A stretch of DNA of 64,000 nt from Flavobacterium aquidurense (GTDB lineage: Bacteria > Bacteroidota > Bacteroidia > Flavobacteriales > Flavobacteriaceae): positions 186,001 through 250,000 of the forward strand of contig FNPS01000002.1 of the NCBI GenBank assembly GCA_900107365.1, in the 5' to 3' direction. Below are positions 16,067 through 25,243 of this stretch, one piece after another; positions within the stretch are counted from its first letter, which is position 1; the number at the start of each line of letters is the position of its first letter. A model generated the notes under the pieces. That model was not told where the DNA came from. It saw only the letters and a list, made by a program, of their open reading frames with translations, and did no database searches. A program made the translations under genes and the position numbers.

Positions 16067-17980
16067 TTAATTCTTAGAATTTTTACCATCCTTTAAATCT
16101 TTTGTATCCATCATTTCCATTAGTTTTAATCCTAACAGACCACTTATAGAACCATCAGAACCACCATTTCCTGAAATTAACACATCCGGAATTACTTTAA
16201 TATTTCCTTTACCAATTTCCTCGGTAACTTTATATCTTGTAAAGTTATCTCCACCCATTGCGCTAACCTGCAATTGGTATGATTCTGCAGTCGATTTACC
16301 AATTGCCATGATTTTCTCTGCTTCAGCTAAACCTGTTTTCGAGATTCTCTCTGCTTCAGCGCTAGCATTCAACTTCGTAGCTTCTGCCTGCGCTCCTGCT
16401 CTTGCTTTTGTTGCTTCGGCTTCTGCATTCGCACGCATTTTTGTTGCCTCTGCTTCAGCATTTACATTCAGTTTTAAACTGGTGGCATCTCCTTCTGCTT
16501 TTTTAACCGTTGCATCTGCCGTTCTTTGTGCGATTTCAACACTTTGTGAGGCACGAACGATTTCTTTCTGCATATCCGCAATCGCAGTTTCTTTCTCCAT
16601 TCCCTGACGTTGTTCCTGCGCCATTCTTTGGGTTTGATAAGTCTTCTGCTCCTCTTCTGCCAATTTTCTGTCCGTTAATGTTTTCATCAATGAATCTGGC
16701 GGAACGATATCTCCAATTAAAGTGTCAACTGCATTTACGTTGTATTCGTCAAGAACCAATTTAATATGATTCTTAGCCGATTCCTGACGTTCTTTTCTGG
16801 TACTTAAGAAAGAAATCACATCGCTGTCCTGAGCTGAGTTTCTGAAGTAGTTACCAATTGTAGGTTCTAAAACCTGAGAAACCAAGTTATTCATACTTCC
16901 AAAACGGGCAATTACTTTTGGCGCTTCAGCTGCTGGAACGTGAATGATCTGAGCAACATCTAAATTGAATGGAAAACCATCTTTTGAACGAACGGTAATA
17001 GTAGAAAGATTTTTATCTAAATCATGTGATTCGCTTCTGGCATTTGCCCAGTTCAAAACCAAGTTGGTCGTAGGAACAGCTTCTAACTTTGTTGTGTATT
17101 TGTTCAACGCATATTTTCCAGGACCAAGAGGCTCCATCCAAACACCACGTTGTCCTTTTGAAACAATATTTCCGTGTTTAAAAGTATCTCCGGTAACATC
17201 TTGTCCGTCTTCTCCAATATAAGAAATCACAACACCTACATATCCAATTGGCACATCGGTCATTGGGTTTTGCTCGATCAGAATTCCCCATGTATTAATA
17301 TAATAAGAACCTGCTAACATTACCTGAGGCTGCAAACCACGATTTCCGCCAGTATCTAAAAATTTATCAAAATCCTGAAAGTTATTATGACCTTCAACAA
17401 ACTTACCGGCAATTTGTCCCTGCGGAATTGGTTCTCCATCCAAAGCCGTTACAATACCAATCATGTTCTCATAAATTTTGATTTGGTCTGCAATAACAAT
17501 TTCAAAAAGAAAGGTGTTAATACGATACGAACCTGTTGTGATAAAAGCGGTTTGGCGTCCTTTTTGTCCGCCATTGTTTAAGAAAAAAGTAGCGTCCTGA
17601 AAGTTATCACTATCTACTTTTCGGGCTAAGATTCGTCCGGTTGGGATTTCCTGTCCGTCTTTACTTAAAACCAATCCAATTTTTCCTTCCGGAATAACTG
17701 TAAATCCGCTCATATCGATTGAATACTGCCAGATCCACATTCCCCAGTACAAACCCGGGGCAAGCGTTTTAGCCTGATAACCAGCCTCTCCTTTTGTTGC
17801 AATAATACGACCATCAGGAAGCGATCTATCCGTTCCAAATAAAACGAATTTTTTGGTCACCAGACCAATTTTATCCTCAGGAACTATTACCATCCCAAAG
17901 AAAACGCGTAAAATAAATTTGTAAAAAATAATGGAGAATAAGATTAAAATTATCCACCAATAAGAAGTAATTTCATTCAT
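16067..17980 (-). CDS. Flotillin/SPFH (Band 7) membrane protein with repeated N-terminal modules
   Basis: 637 residues. One N-terminal membrane helix (about 7-33) is followed by four related modules (33-88, 96-160, 170-234, 243-295). Modules 2 and 3 share PxG, GRI/GQI, a NFQD motif, GGQ/GGN and GSYxIN. A Band 7/SPFH domain (about 296-430) and a long Ala/Glu-rich coiled coil (about 440-600, repeated AEAEATK units) follow, then a Gly-rich tail. Family knowledge: SPFH proteins form large membrane-attached cages or microdomains. A -7-like TATGTTTG box (18001-18008, minus strand) lies 20 bp upstream of the start. Partner genes are not adjacent. Confidence 0.88.
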   Translation of the reverse strand: MNEITSYWWIILILFSIIFYKFILRVFFGMVIVPEDKIGLVTKKFVLFGTDRSLPDGRIIATKGEAGYQAKTLAPGLYWGMWIWQYSIDMSGFTVIPEGKIGLVLSKDGQEIPTGRILARKVDSDNFQDATFFLNNGGQKGRQTAFITTGSYRINTFLFEIVIADQIKIYENMIGIVTALDGEPIPQGQIAGKFVEGHNNFQDFDKFLDTGGNRGLQPQVMLAGSYYINTWGILIEQNPMTDVPIGYVGVVISYIGEDGQDVTGDTFKHGNIVSKGQRGVWMEPLGPGKYALNKYTTKLEAVPTTNLVLNWANARSESHDLDKNLSTITVRSKDGFPFNLDVAQIIHVPAAEAPKVIARFGSMNNLVSQVLEPTIGNYFRNSAQDSDVISFLSTRKERQESAKNHIKLVLDEYNVNAVDTLIGDIVPPDSLMKTLTDRKLAEEEQKTYQTQRMAQEQRQGMEKETAIADMQKEIVRASQSVEIAQRTADATVKKAEGDATSLKLNVNAEAEATKMRANAEAEATKARAGAQAEATKLNASAEAERISKTGLAEAEKIMAIGKSTAESYQLQVSAMGGDNFTRYKVTEEIGKGNIKVIPDVLISGNGGSDGSISGLLGLKLMEMMDTKDLKDGKNSKN

Positions 17981-18180
17981 AGTTTTTGATATTTAGATTA
18001 CAAACATAGGAGAAATACTTCCTGTTAAAATGAAATATTTTCAAAATTAACGTTTGACGATTTTTAGCAAAAAATGTTAAAATTTAACTGATTTTATATC
18101 GTTGGAATTGTCAATTTCTGACACGATTTTTTGCCGGATAAACTATGATTGGTATTTTGGGTTTTAACAGTTTATTATGG

Positions 18181-18439
18181 AGGTTCTAAGGTTCTGAGAT
18201 GCTAAGGAACTAAGTTTTCTTTTTAGAAATTTGCAAAACAATTATTATAACATTTTCTCTTCTAATGTTAGAACTACTGCTGTGCTCCTCTACAATAAAA
18301 ATAAAAAAAACCTTAGAATCTCAGAACCTTAGAATCTTAGCATCTTCAAAAAAACCTCAGAACCTTAGCATCTCAGAACCTTAGCAACTTTTAAAAAAAA
18401 CCTTTGTACCTTTGCACCTCAGAACCTCTGCACCTTAAA
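18181..18439. repeat. Inverted pair of short tandem repeats upstream of truA
   Basis: The 459-bp gap 17981-18439 contains a left arm (18181-18214: AGGTTCTAAGGTTCTGAG plus ATGCTAAGGAACTAAG) and a longer right arm in reverse orientation (18309-18439) made of AACCTTAGAATCTCAG, CTCAGAACCTTAGCATC and CTTTGTACCTTTGCACC units. The 95 bp between the arms shows no gene. The right arm runs right up to the truA start codon. Confidence 0.75.
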
Positions 18440-19180
18440 ATGAGATATTTTATTCAATTTGCTTATAACGGAACACATTACCATGGCTGGCAATTTCAGC
18501 CGAATGCGGCTTCTGTTCAGGAAACTTTAAACAAAGCACTTTCGGTTTTATTGAATGCTCCTATAAATGTTATGGGTGCCGGACGAACCGATACGGGAGT
18601 TCATGCCCAGGAAATGTATGGTCATTTTGATTTTGAAACTTCATTGGATGTTGCGAACTTGATACATAAACTAAATTCCTATCTGCCAAAGGACATTGCC
18701 ATTTTTGACATTATATTGGTTCAGGACGATGCACATTGCCGATTTGACGCAACCAAAAGAACGTATGAATACCATATCAACACTGTTAAAAATCCGTTTT
18801 TGCAGGAATTGAGTTGGTATTTTAATCAAAAATTAGATGTAGCTTTGATGAATGAAGCGGCAAAAATTTTGTTGAGTCATACCGATTTTCAGTGTTTTTC
18901 AAAAGTAAATACAGATGTCAACACATTTGATTGCACGATTTTTGAAGCGTACTGGAAACAAGAAAATAGTAAATTAATTTTTACCATTTCGGCGAATCGT
19001 TTTCTACGAAATATGGTACGCAGTATTGTGGGAACTTTGGTTAATATTGGCTTACATAAAATTGCTCTGGATGATTTTGAAAATATCATTGCCAGTAAAA
19101 GCAGAGAAAAAGCAGGTTTTTCGGTTCCTGCACACGGATTATATTTAACCGAAATTAAATACGATTACATCATAAAATAG
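18440..19180 (+). CDS. truA: tRNA pseudouridine(38-40) synthase TruA
   Basis: 246 residues from ATG at 18440. An in-frame ATG at 18404 would add twelve residues encoded by the upstream repeat and was rejected. The opening MRYFIQFAYNGTHYHGWQFQ is the canonical TruA N-terminus and the catalytic Asp51 lies in GAGRTDTGVHAQE. RFLRNMVRSIVGTL near the C-terminus is also diagnostic. Family knowledge: converts U38-U40 in the anticodon arm of tRNAs. Its stop codon overlaps the first bases of a structured element (19179-19320). Confidence 0.96.
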   Translation: MRYFIQFAYNGTHYHGWQFQPNAASVQETLNKALSVLLNAPINVMGAGRTDTGVHAQEMYGHFDFETSLDVANLIHKLNSYLPKDIAIFDIILVQDDAHCRFDATKRTYEYHINTVKNPFLQELSWYFNQKLDVALMNEAAKILLSHTDFQCFSKVNTDVNTFDCTIFEAYWKQENSKLIFTISANRFLRNMVRSIVGTLVNIGLHKIALDDFENIIASKSREKAGFSVPAHGLYLTEIKYDYIIK

Positions 19181-19320
19181 CCCTGATTGCAGTGGAAAGC
19201 TTTTTTGAAAAAAATATTGTTTTTGTAATTTTTATGGAGCGACCAACGGAAGCTTTATAAAAATTATACAAAAACATATTTTTGAGAAAAACTTGAAAAG
19301 GAAAGCAGGAAATAGCTCCT
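19179..19320 (+). ncRNA. Candidate structured RNA element, flavo-1-like (copy 1)
   Basis: Begins AGCCCTGATTGCAGTGGAAA and ends GGAAAGCAGGAAATAGCTCC. Between these, an AT-rich arm (about 19211-19235) is nearly complementary to about 19257-19283, giving a long hairpin. The same start/end blocks around a different hairpin recur at 30757 and 35260. Flavobacteria are known to carry the flavo-1 RNA motif, and this resembles it, but I could not run a covariance model. Alternatively a dispersed DNA repeat. It fills the truA to ABC-transporter gap. Confidence 0.45.
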
Positions 19321-19330
19321 AAAAAAACAA

Positions 19331-21085
19331 ATGAAAGCAAAAGCATTCGATACCGGATTATTCAAACGAATTTTAACCTATACAAAGCCTTATAAATGGC
19401 GCTACTATGGCGTTATTATTTTTGCGGTTTCTCTTTCTGTTTTTGCAGCGCTTAGACCTTACCTGTTAAAAGAAACGGTCGACGGCTATATTAAGACACA
19501 CGACAAACATGGTTTGTTGATGTATATTATTTTGATGGGAGTCGTACTTTTATGTGAAGTTTTCTCCCAATTCTATTTTGTCTATTGGGCTAACTGGCTA
19601 GGGCAGGATATTGTAAAAGATATTCGTACCAAACTTTTCAAGCACATATTGAGCTTTAGAATGAAATATTTTGATTTGGTTCCGGTTGGACAACTGGTGA
19701 CCCGGTCAGTATCAGATATTGAATCGATTGCCCGTATTTTCAGTCAGGGATTATTCATGATTATCAGTGATATGATGAAAATGCTGGTGGTACTGATTTT
19801 CATGTTTTATATGAACTGGAAACTGACCTGGATTGTAATTGTTGCCATGCCAATTCTGGTTTATATTACCCGAATTTTCCAGCGCAAAATGCAGGTTGCT
19901 TTTGAAGAAGTTCGTACGCAAATTGCCAATATGAACTCTTTTGTACAGGAACGTGTTACGGGAATGAAAATTGTACAACTTTTTAACCGCGAAAAAATTG
20001 AGGCCGAAAACTTTAAAGAAATCAACAACAAACATCGCGTTGCATGGATCAAAACGATTTTATATAACTCGATATTTTTTCCCATTGCTGATATTATTTC
20101 CTCTATCACTTTAGGATTAGTAGTGGTTTATGGCGGATTTAAAATCCTGAACGGCGATCATTTTACGACGTTTGGGGATTTATTCTCGTATACGATGTTC
20201 ATTGGGATGTTGTTTAACCCCTTGCGTCAGATTGCAGATAAATTCAATGAGATGCAATTAGGAATGATTGCGGCCAATCGTGTTTTTGATATCATCGATA
20301 CACAAGATCATATTCAGGATACCGGAACACTTGAAGCTCCAATTTTTAACGGAAGTATAGAGTTTGCGGCCGTACGTTTTAGTTACATTCCGGAAGAAGA
20401 AGTTATTAAAGGAATTGATTTATCGGTCGCCGCTGGTCAGACCATTGCCATTGTTGGTTCAACAGGAGCTGGAAAATCGACGATTATTAATTTGCTGAAT
20501 CGTTTTTACGAGATTAACAGCGGAACTATATTTATTGATGGACATAATATTGAGAATTATACTTTAGCCTCCTTACGAAAGCAAATTGCCGTGGTTTTGC
20601 AAGACGTATTTTTGTTTGCTGATACTATCTATAATAATATCACTTTACACAATCCTGAGATTACACGTGAGCAGGTTTTAAATGCTGCCAAAAAAATTGG
20701 TGTACACGATTTCATTATGAGCTTGCCTGATAATTATGATTTTGATGTTAAAGAACGTGGTGTAATGTTATCGTCCGGACAACGCCAATTAATTGCTTTT
20801 TTACGTTCGTATGTGAGTAATCCTAGTATTTTAATTTTGGATGAAGCCACTTCCTCTATTGATACTTATTCAGAAGAATTGATTCAGCGCGCTACCGAAA
20901 CGATCACAAAAGGAAGAACTTCGATTATTATAGCGCATCGATTGGCAACGATTGTAAATGCAGATAAAATTGTTGTAATGGACAAAGGATTAATTGTAGA
21001 ACAAGGTACACATCAGGAATTATTGAATAAGGCAGAAGGTTATTACAAAAATTTATACGACTCGCAATTTTCAGTAGCAAACTAG
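19331..21085 (+). CDS. ABC exporter half-transporter (MsbA/MDR-like, fused membrane and ATPase domains)
   Basis: 584 residues. A six-helix exporter membrane domain (about 20-320) is fused to an ATPase with Walker A GSTGAGKST (376-384), Q-loop VVLQDVFLF, signature LSSGQRQ, Walker B ILILDEATSS and H-loop IIAHRL. The signature is LSSGQ, within the family range. Family knowledge: homodimeric or heterodimeric exporters of lipids or drugs; substrate not readable. It starts 10 bp after the structured element and probably uses its own transcript. Confidence 0.93.
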   Translation: MKAKAFDTGLFKRILTYTKPYKWRYYGVIIFAVSLSVFAALRPYLLKETVDGYIKTHDKHGLLMYIILMGVVLLCEVFSQFYFVYWANWLGQDIVKDIRTKLFKHILSFRMKYFDLVPVGQLVTRSVSDIESIARIFSQGLFMIISDMMKMLVVLIFMFYMNWKLTWIVIVAMPILVYITRIFQRKMQVAFEEVRTQIANMNSFVQERVTGMKIVQLFNREKIEAENFKEINNKHRVAWIKTILYNSIFFPIADIISSITLGLVVVYGGFKILNGDHFTTFGDLFSYTMFIGMLFNPLRQIADKFNEMQLGMIAANRVFDIIDTQDHIQDTGTLEAPIFNGSIEFAAVRFSYIPEEEVIKGIDLSVAAGQTIAIVGSTGAGKSTIINLLNRFYEINSGTIFIDGHNIENYTLASLRKQIAVVLQDVFLFADTIYNNITLHNPEITREQVLNAAKKIGVHDFIMSLPDNYDFDVKERGVMLSSGQRQLIAFLRSYVSNPSILILDEATSSIDTYSEELIQRATETITKGRTSIIIAHRLATIVNADKIVVMDKGLIVEQGTHQELLNKAEGYYKNLYDSQFSVAN

Positions 21086-21228
21086 ATGGCGAAATGCTAA
21101 AAAAGTTCTTAAAAAAGTTAAATTAGCGTTATAGGAATCATAAATGTAATGTTGACACGAAATTATATAACATCTTTAACTTTTGATTTTTTTATCTTTG
21201 AGATAATAGAAATCAAATGTAAAAGAAA

Positions 21229-21813
21229 ATGCCACAAAACAGATTTTACCCAAACGAACAATTCAAAGAAATAGAAATAAACGCTTCATTACAATTACGT
21301 TACGCCATCTCAAACAGAGGTCGTTTAATAAGTTTTACTGACGAAATTGAAAATGGCCGTCTCCTTAAAGGCGGTTTAAGCGATGGTTATCCTACCTTCA
21401 GATTTAAAGTTAAAAAAGAAGATACAATTGCCAACAAATACTTGTTTTTATACAAATTAGTAGCCCAATATTTCCTTCCTAAAGATTCTGAAGAGCAAAC
21501 TTATGTTCTGCATTTAGATTACAACAGAAGTAATGACGATGTTAGTAATTTACGCTGGGCAACAAAAGCGGAAATGATGGCACACAGCCGCAAAAGTCCA
21601 CGTGTAATTCAGGCAAAGAAAAATCTAATCGAACACAACTTAAAAGCGGACGGAAGAAAATTAACGACAACAAAAGTAATGTTGATCAAGAAAATCCTAT
21701 CCAGACCTGAACAAAAAACACGCTTGAAAATGATCGCCAAACAATTTGGCGTAAGCGAAATGCAAATAAGACGCATCGCCAGTGGAGAAAACTGGGGACA
21801 CGTTAAAGTATAA
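21229..21813 (+). CDS. NUMOD4/HNH-like protein with C-terminal helix-turn-helix
   Basis: 194 residues. An N-terminal NUMOD4-like segment (about 10-75, YAISNRGRLISF) leads to an HNH-like core (about 90-125: VLHLDYNRSNDDVSNLRW, then AEMMAHS), which keeps His, Asn and a late His. The C-terminus (about 145-194) has an HTH with IAKQFGVSEMQIRRIASGENW. This is the layout of free-standing homing-type endonucleases, but no intron, intein or mobile element is near. A TATCTTTG -7 box at 21193-21200 lies 28 bp upstream. It may be a domesticated DNA-binding protein; nuclease activity is uncertain. Confidence 0.7.
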   Translation: MPQNRFYPNEQFKEIEINASLQLRYAISNRGRLISFTDEIENGRLLKGGLSDGYPTFRFKVKKEDTIANKYLFLYKLVAQYFLPKDSEEQTYVLHLDYNRSNDDVSNLRWATKAEMMAHSRKSPRVIQAKKNLIEHNLKADGRKLTTTKVMLIKKILSRPEQKTRLKMIAKQFGVSEMQIRRIASGENWGHVKV

Positions 21814-21823
21814 TTATTTTAGT

Positions 21824-21963
21824 AAAATGTTAAAGGTAAAATGTGAAATGTAGGATTATTTAATCTGCATTTCACATTTTACCTTTTTTACTTTTCACAT
21901 TTTACTTTTTACTTTTCACATTTTACTTTTTACTTTTCACATTTTACTTTTTACTTTTTTACA
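21824..21963. repeat. Inverted short tandem repeats, 'ttttacttttcaca' family
   Basis: The left arm GTAAAATGTTAAAGGTAAAA then TGTGAAATG is followed after about 18 bp by its reverse complement (CATTTCACATTTTACC), which then continues as further tandem copies of TTTTACTTTTCACA, at least three. It occupies half of the 272-bp gap before lpdA; the rest of the gap holds a weak -7-like TAAATTCG at 21991. Confidence 0.75.
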
Positions 21964-22085
21964 TCTTACTATTTTTTTAAAATAAATCCTTAAATTCGCA
22001 ATCACAAATAACAAAAGAAAAATCGAAGAGTGAGTTTCGGAATTATAAACCTCATTTTCGGTTATAAATACTAAAAACCAAAAAA

Positions 22086-23474
22086 ATGAAATACGACGTT
22101 ATTGTTTTAGGAAGTGGTCCTGGCGGATATGTAACAGCGATTAGAGCTTCACAATTAGGCTTTAAAGTAGCTGTAGTTGAAAAAGAAAACCTTGGTGGTG
22201 TATGTTTAAACTGGGGATGTATCCCAACGAAAGCATTATTAAAATCAGCTCAGGTTTTTGATTACTTAAAACACGCTTCTGACTACGGATTGAAAGTTTC
22301 TGAATTCGATAAAGATTTCCCTGCAGTTGTACAACGTAGTCGTGGTGTTGCTGAAGGAATGAGCAAAGGAGTTCAGTTCTTAATGAAAAAAAACAAAATT
22401 GACGTTATTGAAGGTTTTGGAAAACTAAAACCAGGTAAAAAACTTGACGTTACAGATAAAGATAATAAAGTTACTGAATACAGTGCTGACCATATTATTA
22501 TTGCTACGGGAGCTCGTTCTCGTGAGTTGCCAAACTTACCTCAGGATGGAGTTAAAGTAATTGGTTACCGTCAGGCAATGACTTTACCAACACAACCAAA
22601 ATCTATGATCATTGTAGGTTCTGGAGCAATTGGAGTTGAATTTGCACACTTTTACAACTCAATGGGAACTGAGGTTACTATTGTAGAATTTATGCCAAAC
22701 GTAGTTCCTGTAGAAGATGAAGATATCTCAAAACAATTTGAGCGTTCTTTGAAAAAAGCCGGAATTAAAATTATGACCAACTCTTCTGTTGAGCGTATTG
22801 ATACAACAGGTGCAGGAGTAAAAGCATTTGTTAAAACTGCAAAAGGAGAAGAAGTTCTTGAAGCTGATATTTTACTTTCTGCTGTTGGTATCAAAACAAA
22901 CATTGAAAACATTGGCTTGGAAGAAGTTGGAATCGCTGTTGACAGAGATAAAATCTTAGTAAACGCTTACAATGCTACAAATATTCCTGGATATTATGCT
23001 ATTGGAGACGTGACTCCTGGACAAGCTTTAGCTCACGTAGCTTCTGCTGAAGGAATTAACTGTGTAGAGAAAATTGCTGGTTTACACGTAGACCCAATTG
23101 ACTACGGAAACGTTCCTGGTTGTACTTACGCAACTCCTGAAATCGCTTCTGTTGGTTTAACAGAGAAACAAGCTAAAGAAAAAGGATACGAATTAAAAAT
23201 TGGTAAATTCCCATTCTCAGCTTCAGGAAAAGCAAAAGCTGCCGGAACTCCGGACGGATTCGTAAAAGTAATCTTCGATGCTAAATACGGAGAATGGTTA
23301 GGATGCCACATGATTGGTGCTGGTGTTACTGATATGATTGCTGAGGCAGTTGTAGCTCGTAAACTAGAAACTACAGGTCATGAAATCTTAAAATCTATTC
23401 ACCCTCACCCAACAATGAGCGAGGCTGTTATGGAAGCTGTTGCAGATGCTTATGGCGAAGTAATTCACTTGTAA
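22086..23474 (+). CDS. lpdA: Dihydrolipoyl dehydrogenase (E3)
   Basis: 462 residues, standard length. FAD-binding GSGPGGY at 9-15, redox disulfide in GGVCLNWGCIPTKA (about residues 37-50), NAD-binding GSGAIGVEF, second FAD motif in YAIGDV, and the C-terminal HPHPTMSEAVMEA with the catalytic His-Glu pair. Family knowledge: reoxidises lipoamide in pyruvate, 2-oxoglutarate, branched-chain and glycine complexes. The E1/E2 genes are not adjacent. Followed by a terminator, so monocistronic. Confidence 0.97.
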   Translation: MKYDVIVLGSGPGGYVTAIRASQLGFKVAVVEKENLGGVCLNWGCIPTKALLKSAQVFDYLKHASDYGLKVSEFDKDFPAVVQRSRGVAEGMSKGVQFLMKKNKIDVIEGFGKLKPGKKLDVTDKDNKVTEYSADHIIIATGARSRELPNLPQDGVKVIGYRQAMTLPTQPKSMIIVGSGAIGVEFAHFYNSMGTEVTIVEFMPNVVPVEDEDISKQFERSLKKAGIKIMTNSSVERIDTTGAGVKAFVKTAKGEEVLEADILLSAVGIKTNIENIGLEEVGIAVDRDKILVNAYNATNIPGYYAIGDVTPGQALAHVASAEGINCVEKIAGLHVDPIDYGNVPGCTYATPEIASVGLTEKQAKEKGYELKIGKFPFSASGKAKAAGTPDGFVKVIFDAKYGEWLGCHMIGAGVTDMIAEAVVARKLETTGHEILKSIHPHPTMSEAVMEAVADAYGEVIHL

Positions 23475-23513
23475 TACAAAACCATTTTAAGGTTACATAA
23501 AATTTTCAATTTA

Positions 23514-23547
23514 AAAATCCGATTTGTGAAAGCAAGTCGGATTTTTT
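23514..23547 (+). terminator. Rho-independent terminator of lpdA
   Basis: Stem AAAATCCGATTTG / CAAGTCGGATTTT (one T-G pair), loop TGAAAG, followed by T. The same hairpin sequence recurs after the carbonic anhydrase gene at 25928. Confidence 0.88.
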
Positions 23548-23651
23548 GTTTGCACAATTCTATAGCAATAAATATTAATTTATAGTACCAAAGAGAAAAG
23601 TACATTTTAATAATAAAGCCCTAATTTTGCAGTACTCAAAACAAATCTACC

Positions 23652-24143
23652 ATGAAAAAAATAGCGTTCTTTTTAGCCATTTTTCTTTTTTTAACGCATC
23701 ACTTATTTGCACAAACAAAAGTTACCTCACAAAATGTTTTTGCAAAGTCATACGGTTATGTAAATGATTTCGAAAAAATTCTTACTCCAAATCAAATTAA
23801 GTCACTAGCCGATTTTTTAAAATCAAATGAAGCCAAAAGCAAAAATAAAATCATGATTGTAACAACAGCTTCCATAACTCCGTACACCGATCTAAACGAT
23901 TATGCATTAGATTTAGATAAATATCTAATTTCTAAATTAAATGTAGACACCTCTGTTTTAATTGTAGTTAGCAAGCAATTAAGGCAAATTAAAGTTCAGG
24001 GAGTTAATAAATTGCGTTCTAAAATGAGTGATCAGGAAATAAAAGATATAGTTTCTACTTATATTATTCCAGAACTAAAAAAAGGCGATTATTACAAAGG
24101 TTTACAAGAAGGTACAAGTCAACTCGCAAAAAAACTGGAGTAA
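23652..24143 (+). CDS. TPM-domain protein, exported
   Basis: 163 residues with a signal peptide (about 1-20, ending LFAQ). The rest is a TPM domain (YVNDFEKILTPNQIKSLADFL near residues 35-55, IMIVTTASITPYTDL, and a YYKGLQEG end). Family knowledge: TPM (TLP18.3/Psb32/MOLO-1) domains occur in chloroplast and bacterial envelope proteins; some have phosphatase activity. Unlike many bacterial TPM proteins it has no C-terminal membrane helix, so it is probably periplasmic. A -7 box TAATTTTG at 23622-23629 precedes it. Confidence 0.85.
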   Translation: MKKIAFFLAIFLFLTHHLFAQTKVTSQNVFAKSYGYVNDFEKILTPNQIKSLADFLKSNEAKSKNKIMIVTTASITPYTDLNDYALDLDKYLISKLNVDTSVLIVVSKQLRQIKVQGVNKLRSKMSDQEIKDIVSTYIIPELKKGDYYKGLQEGTSQLAKKLE

Positions 24144-24230
24144 AAATATCACCCAGCATTTCATTCGACAAAGTTATTTTTTTACCGGGATCTAAGTATT
24201 TTAATAACTTTATAACTAAATTAAGATGTC

Positions 24231-25136
24231 ATGAAAGAAGTATACATTGTTGAATTTCCATCAAATTTGGGTTTAAAGGAACCTCAACCCGGAAAAGAAC
24301 CCGGCGTAAAAAAATTACCTGACTGGTTATGGAAAAACAATTTGCATAAATTCATTCCGCATAAAGATGTTATACGACTTGATCCTCCAAAATATTCTAA
24401 CAGTAAGGACCTCGAAACAAAAATTCTCAATGTAAATTCACTTGTTGAATACGCTAGAGAACAAGCTTATTTAATCAATAATTTACTGACTCAAAATAAA
24501 TTTCCTTTTATATTGGGAGGCGATTGCAGCATACTTTTAGGATCGGCAATGGCATTAAAACAAAAAGGTACTTACGGATTATTTTATCTCGATGGCCATA
24601 CTGATTTCATGAATGTTTCCTTGTCTGAAACTGGAGGCGTTGGCGGCATGGCAGCATCAATCGTAACCGGAAACGGGCACCAAAAACTAACTAATATTCT
24701 CAATTTATCACCTTACATAAAAGAAGACAACCTTTGGTGTGTGGGTAATCGCGAATATGATGAAGCATACGAAAATGAGATTCGGAATTCAGCGGCCACC
24801 TATTTAAGTCTTGAAATGTTGCGAAAACAAGGCATTAAAAACTGCATCAATTCTTTTCTTTCAGAAATTGAAACAAAAAATCTGGATGGTTTTTGGCTTC
24901 ATATTGATGTCGATGTTTTAAACGATGCTATAATGCCATGCGTAGACAGCCGTACACCTGATGGTCTTACTTATGATGAATTTAATGAACTTACCTCTTA
25001 TTTATTTCAAAGCGAAAAATTATCGGGACTTGAAATTACCATTTTAGATCCTGATTTAGATCCGACCGGACAATACACAAAAGAATTTGTAGCCAATATT
25101 TCAGCCACTTTCAACACATTCAAAAAACAGATTTAA
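24231..25136 (+). CDS. Arginase/agmatinase-fold ureohydrolase with Cys at the first metal-ligand position
   Basis: 301 residues, full length for the ureohydrolase fold. Metal ligands Asp121, His123 and Asp125 (LDGHTDF) and Asp226/Asp228 (HIDVDVL) are present, but the usual first His of GGDHS is replaced by Cys99 (GGDCS). Family knowledge: the fold includes arginase, agmatinase, guanidinobutyrase, formimidoylglutamase and others, hydrolysing guanidino or related C-N bonds with two Mn or Ni ions. The Cys variant and the unusual N-terminus leave the substrate open. A role upstream of rocD (2769) would be attractive but is not shown. Confidence 0.82.
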   Translation: MKEVYIVEFPSNLGLKEPQPGKEPGVKKLPDWLWKNNLHKFIPHKDVIRLDPPKYSNSKDLETKILNVNSLVEYAREQAYLINNLLTQNKFPFILGGDCSILLGSAMALKQKGTYGLFYLDGHTDFMNVSLSETGGVGGMAASIVTGNGHQKLTNILNLSPYIKEDNLWCVGNREYDEAYENEIRNSAATYLSLEMLRKQGIKNCINSFLSEIETKNLDGFWLHIDVDVLNDAIMPCVDSRTPDGLTYDEFNELTSYLFQSEKLSGLEITILDPDLDPTGQYTKEFVANISATFNTFKKQI

Positions 25137-25243
25137 TTGATATTATAAAACCTTCTTGTGGCTAATTTGTGTATAAAAGGAAAATAATTTTGCGCAGTTC
25201 TATCATAGAACAGCGAATAACACTTATTTTAAAAAATCACAAA

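Noticed and set aside
18404..18439. Twelve-codon N-terminal extension of TruA
   Set aside because: Encoded by the upstream repeat; the canonical TruA N-terminus begins at 18440.
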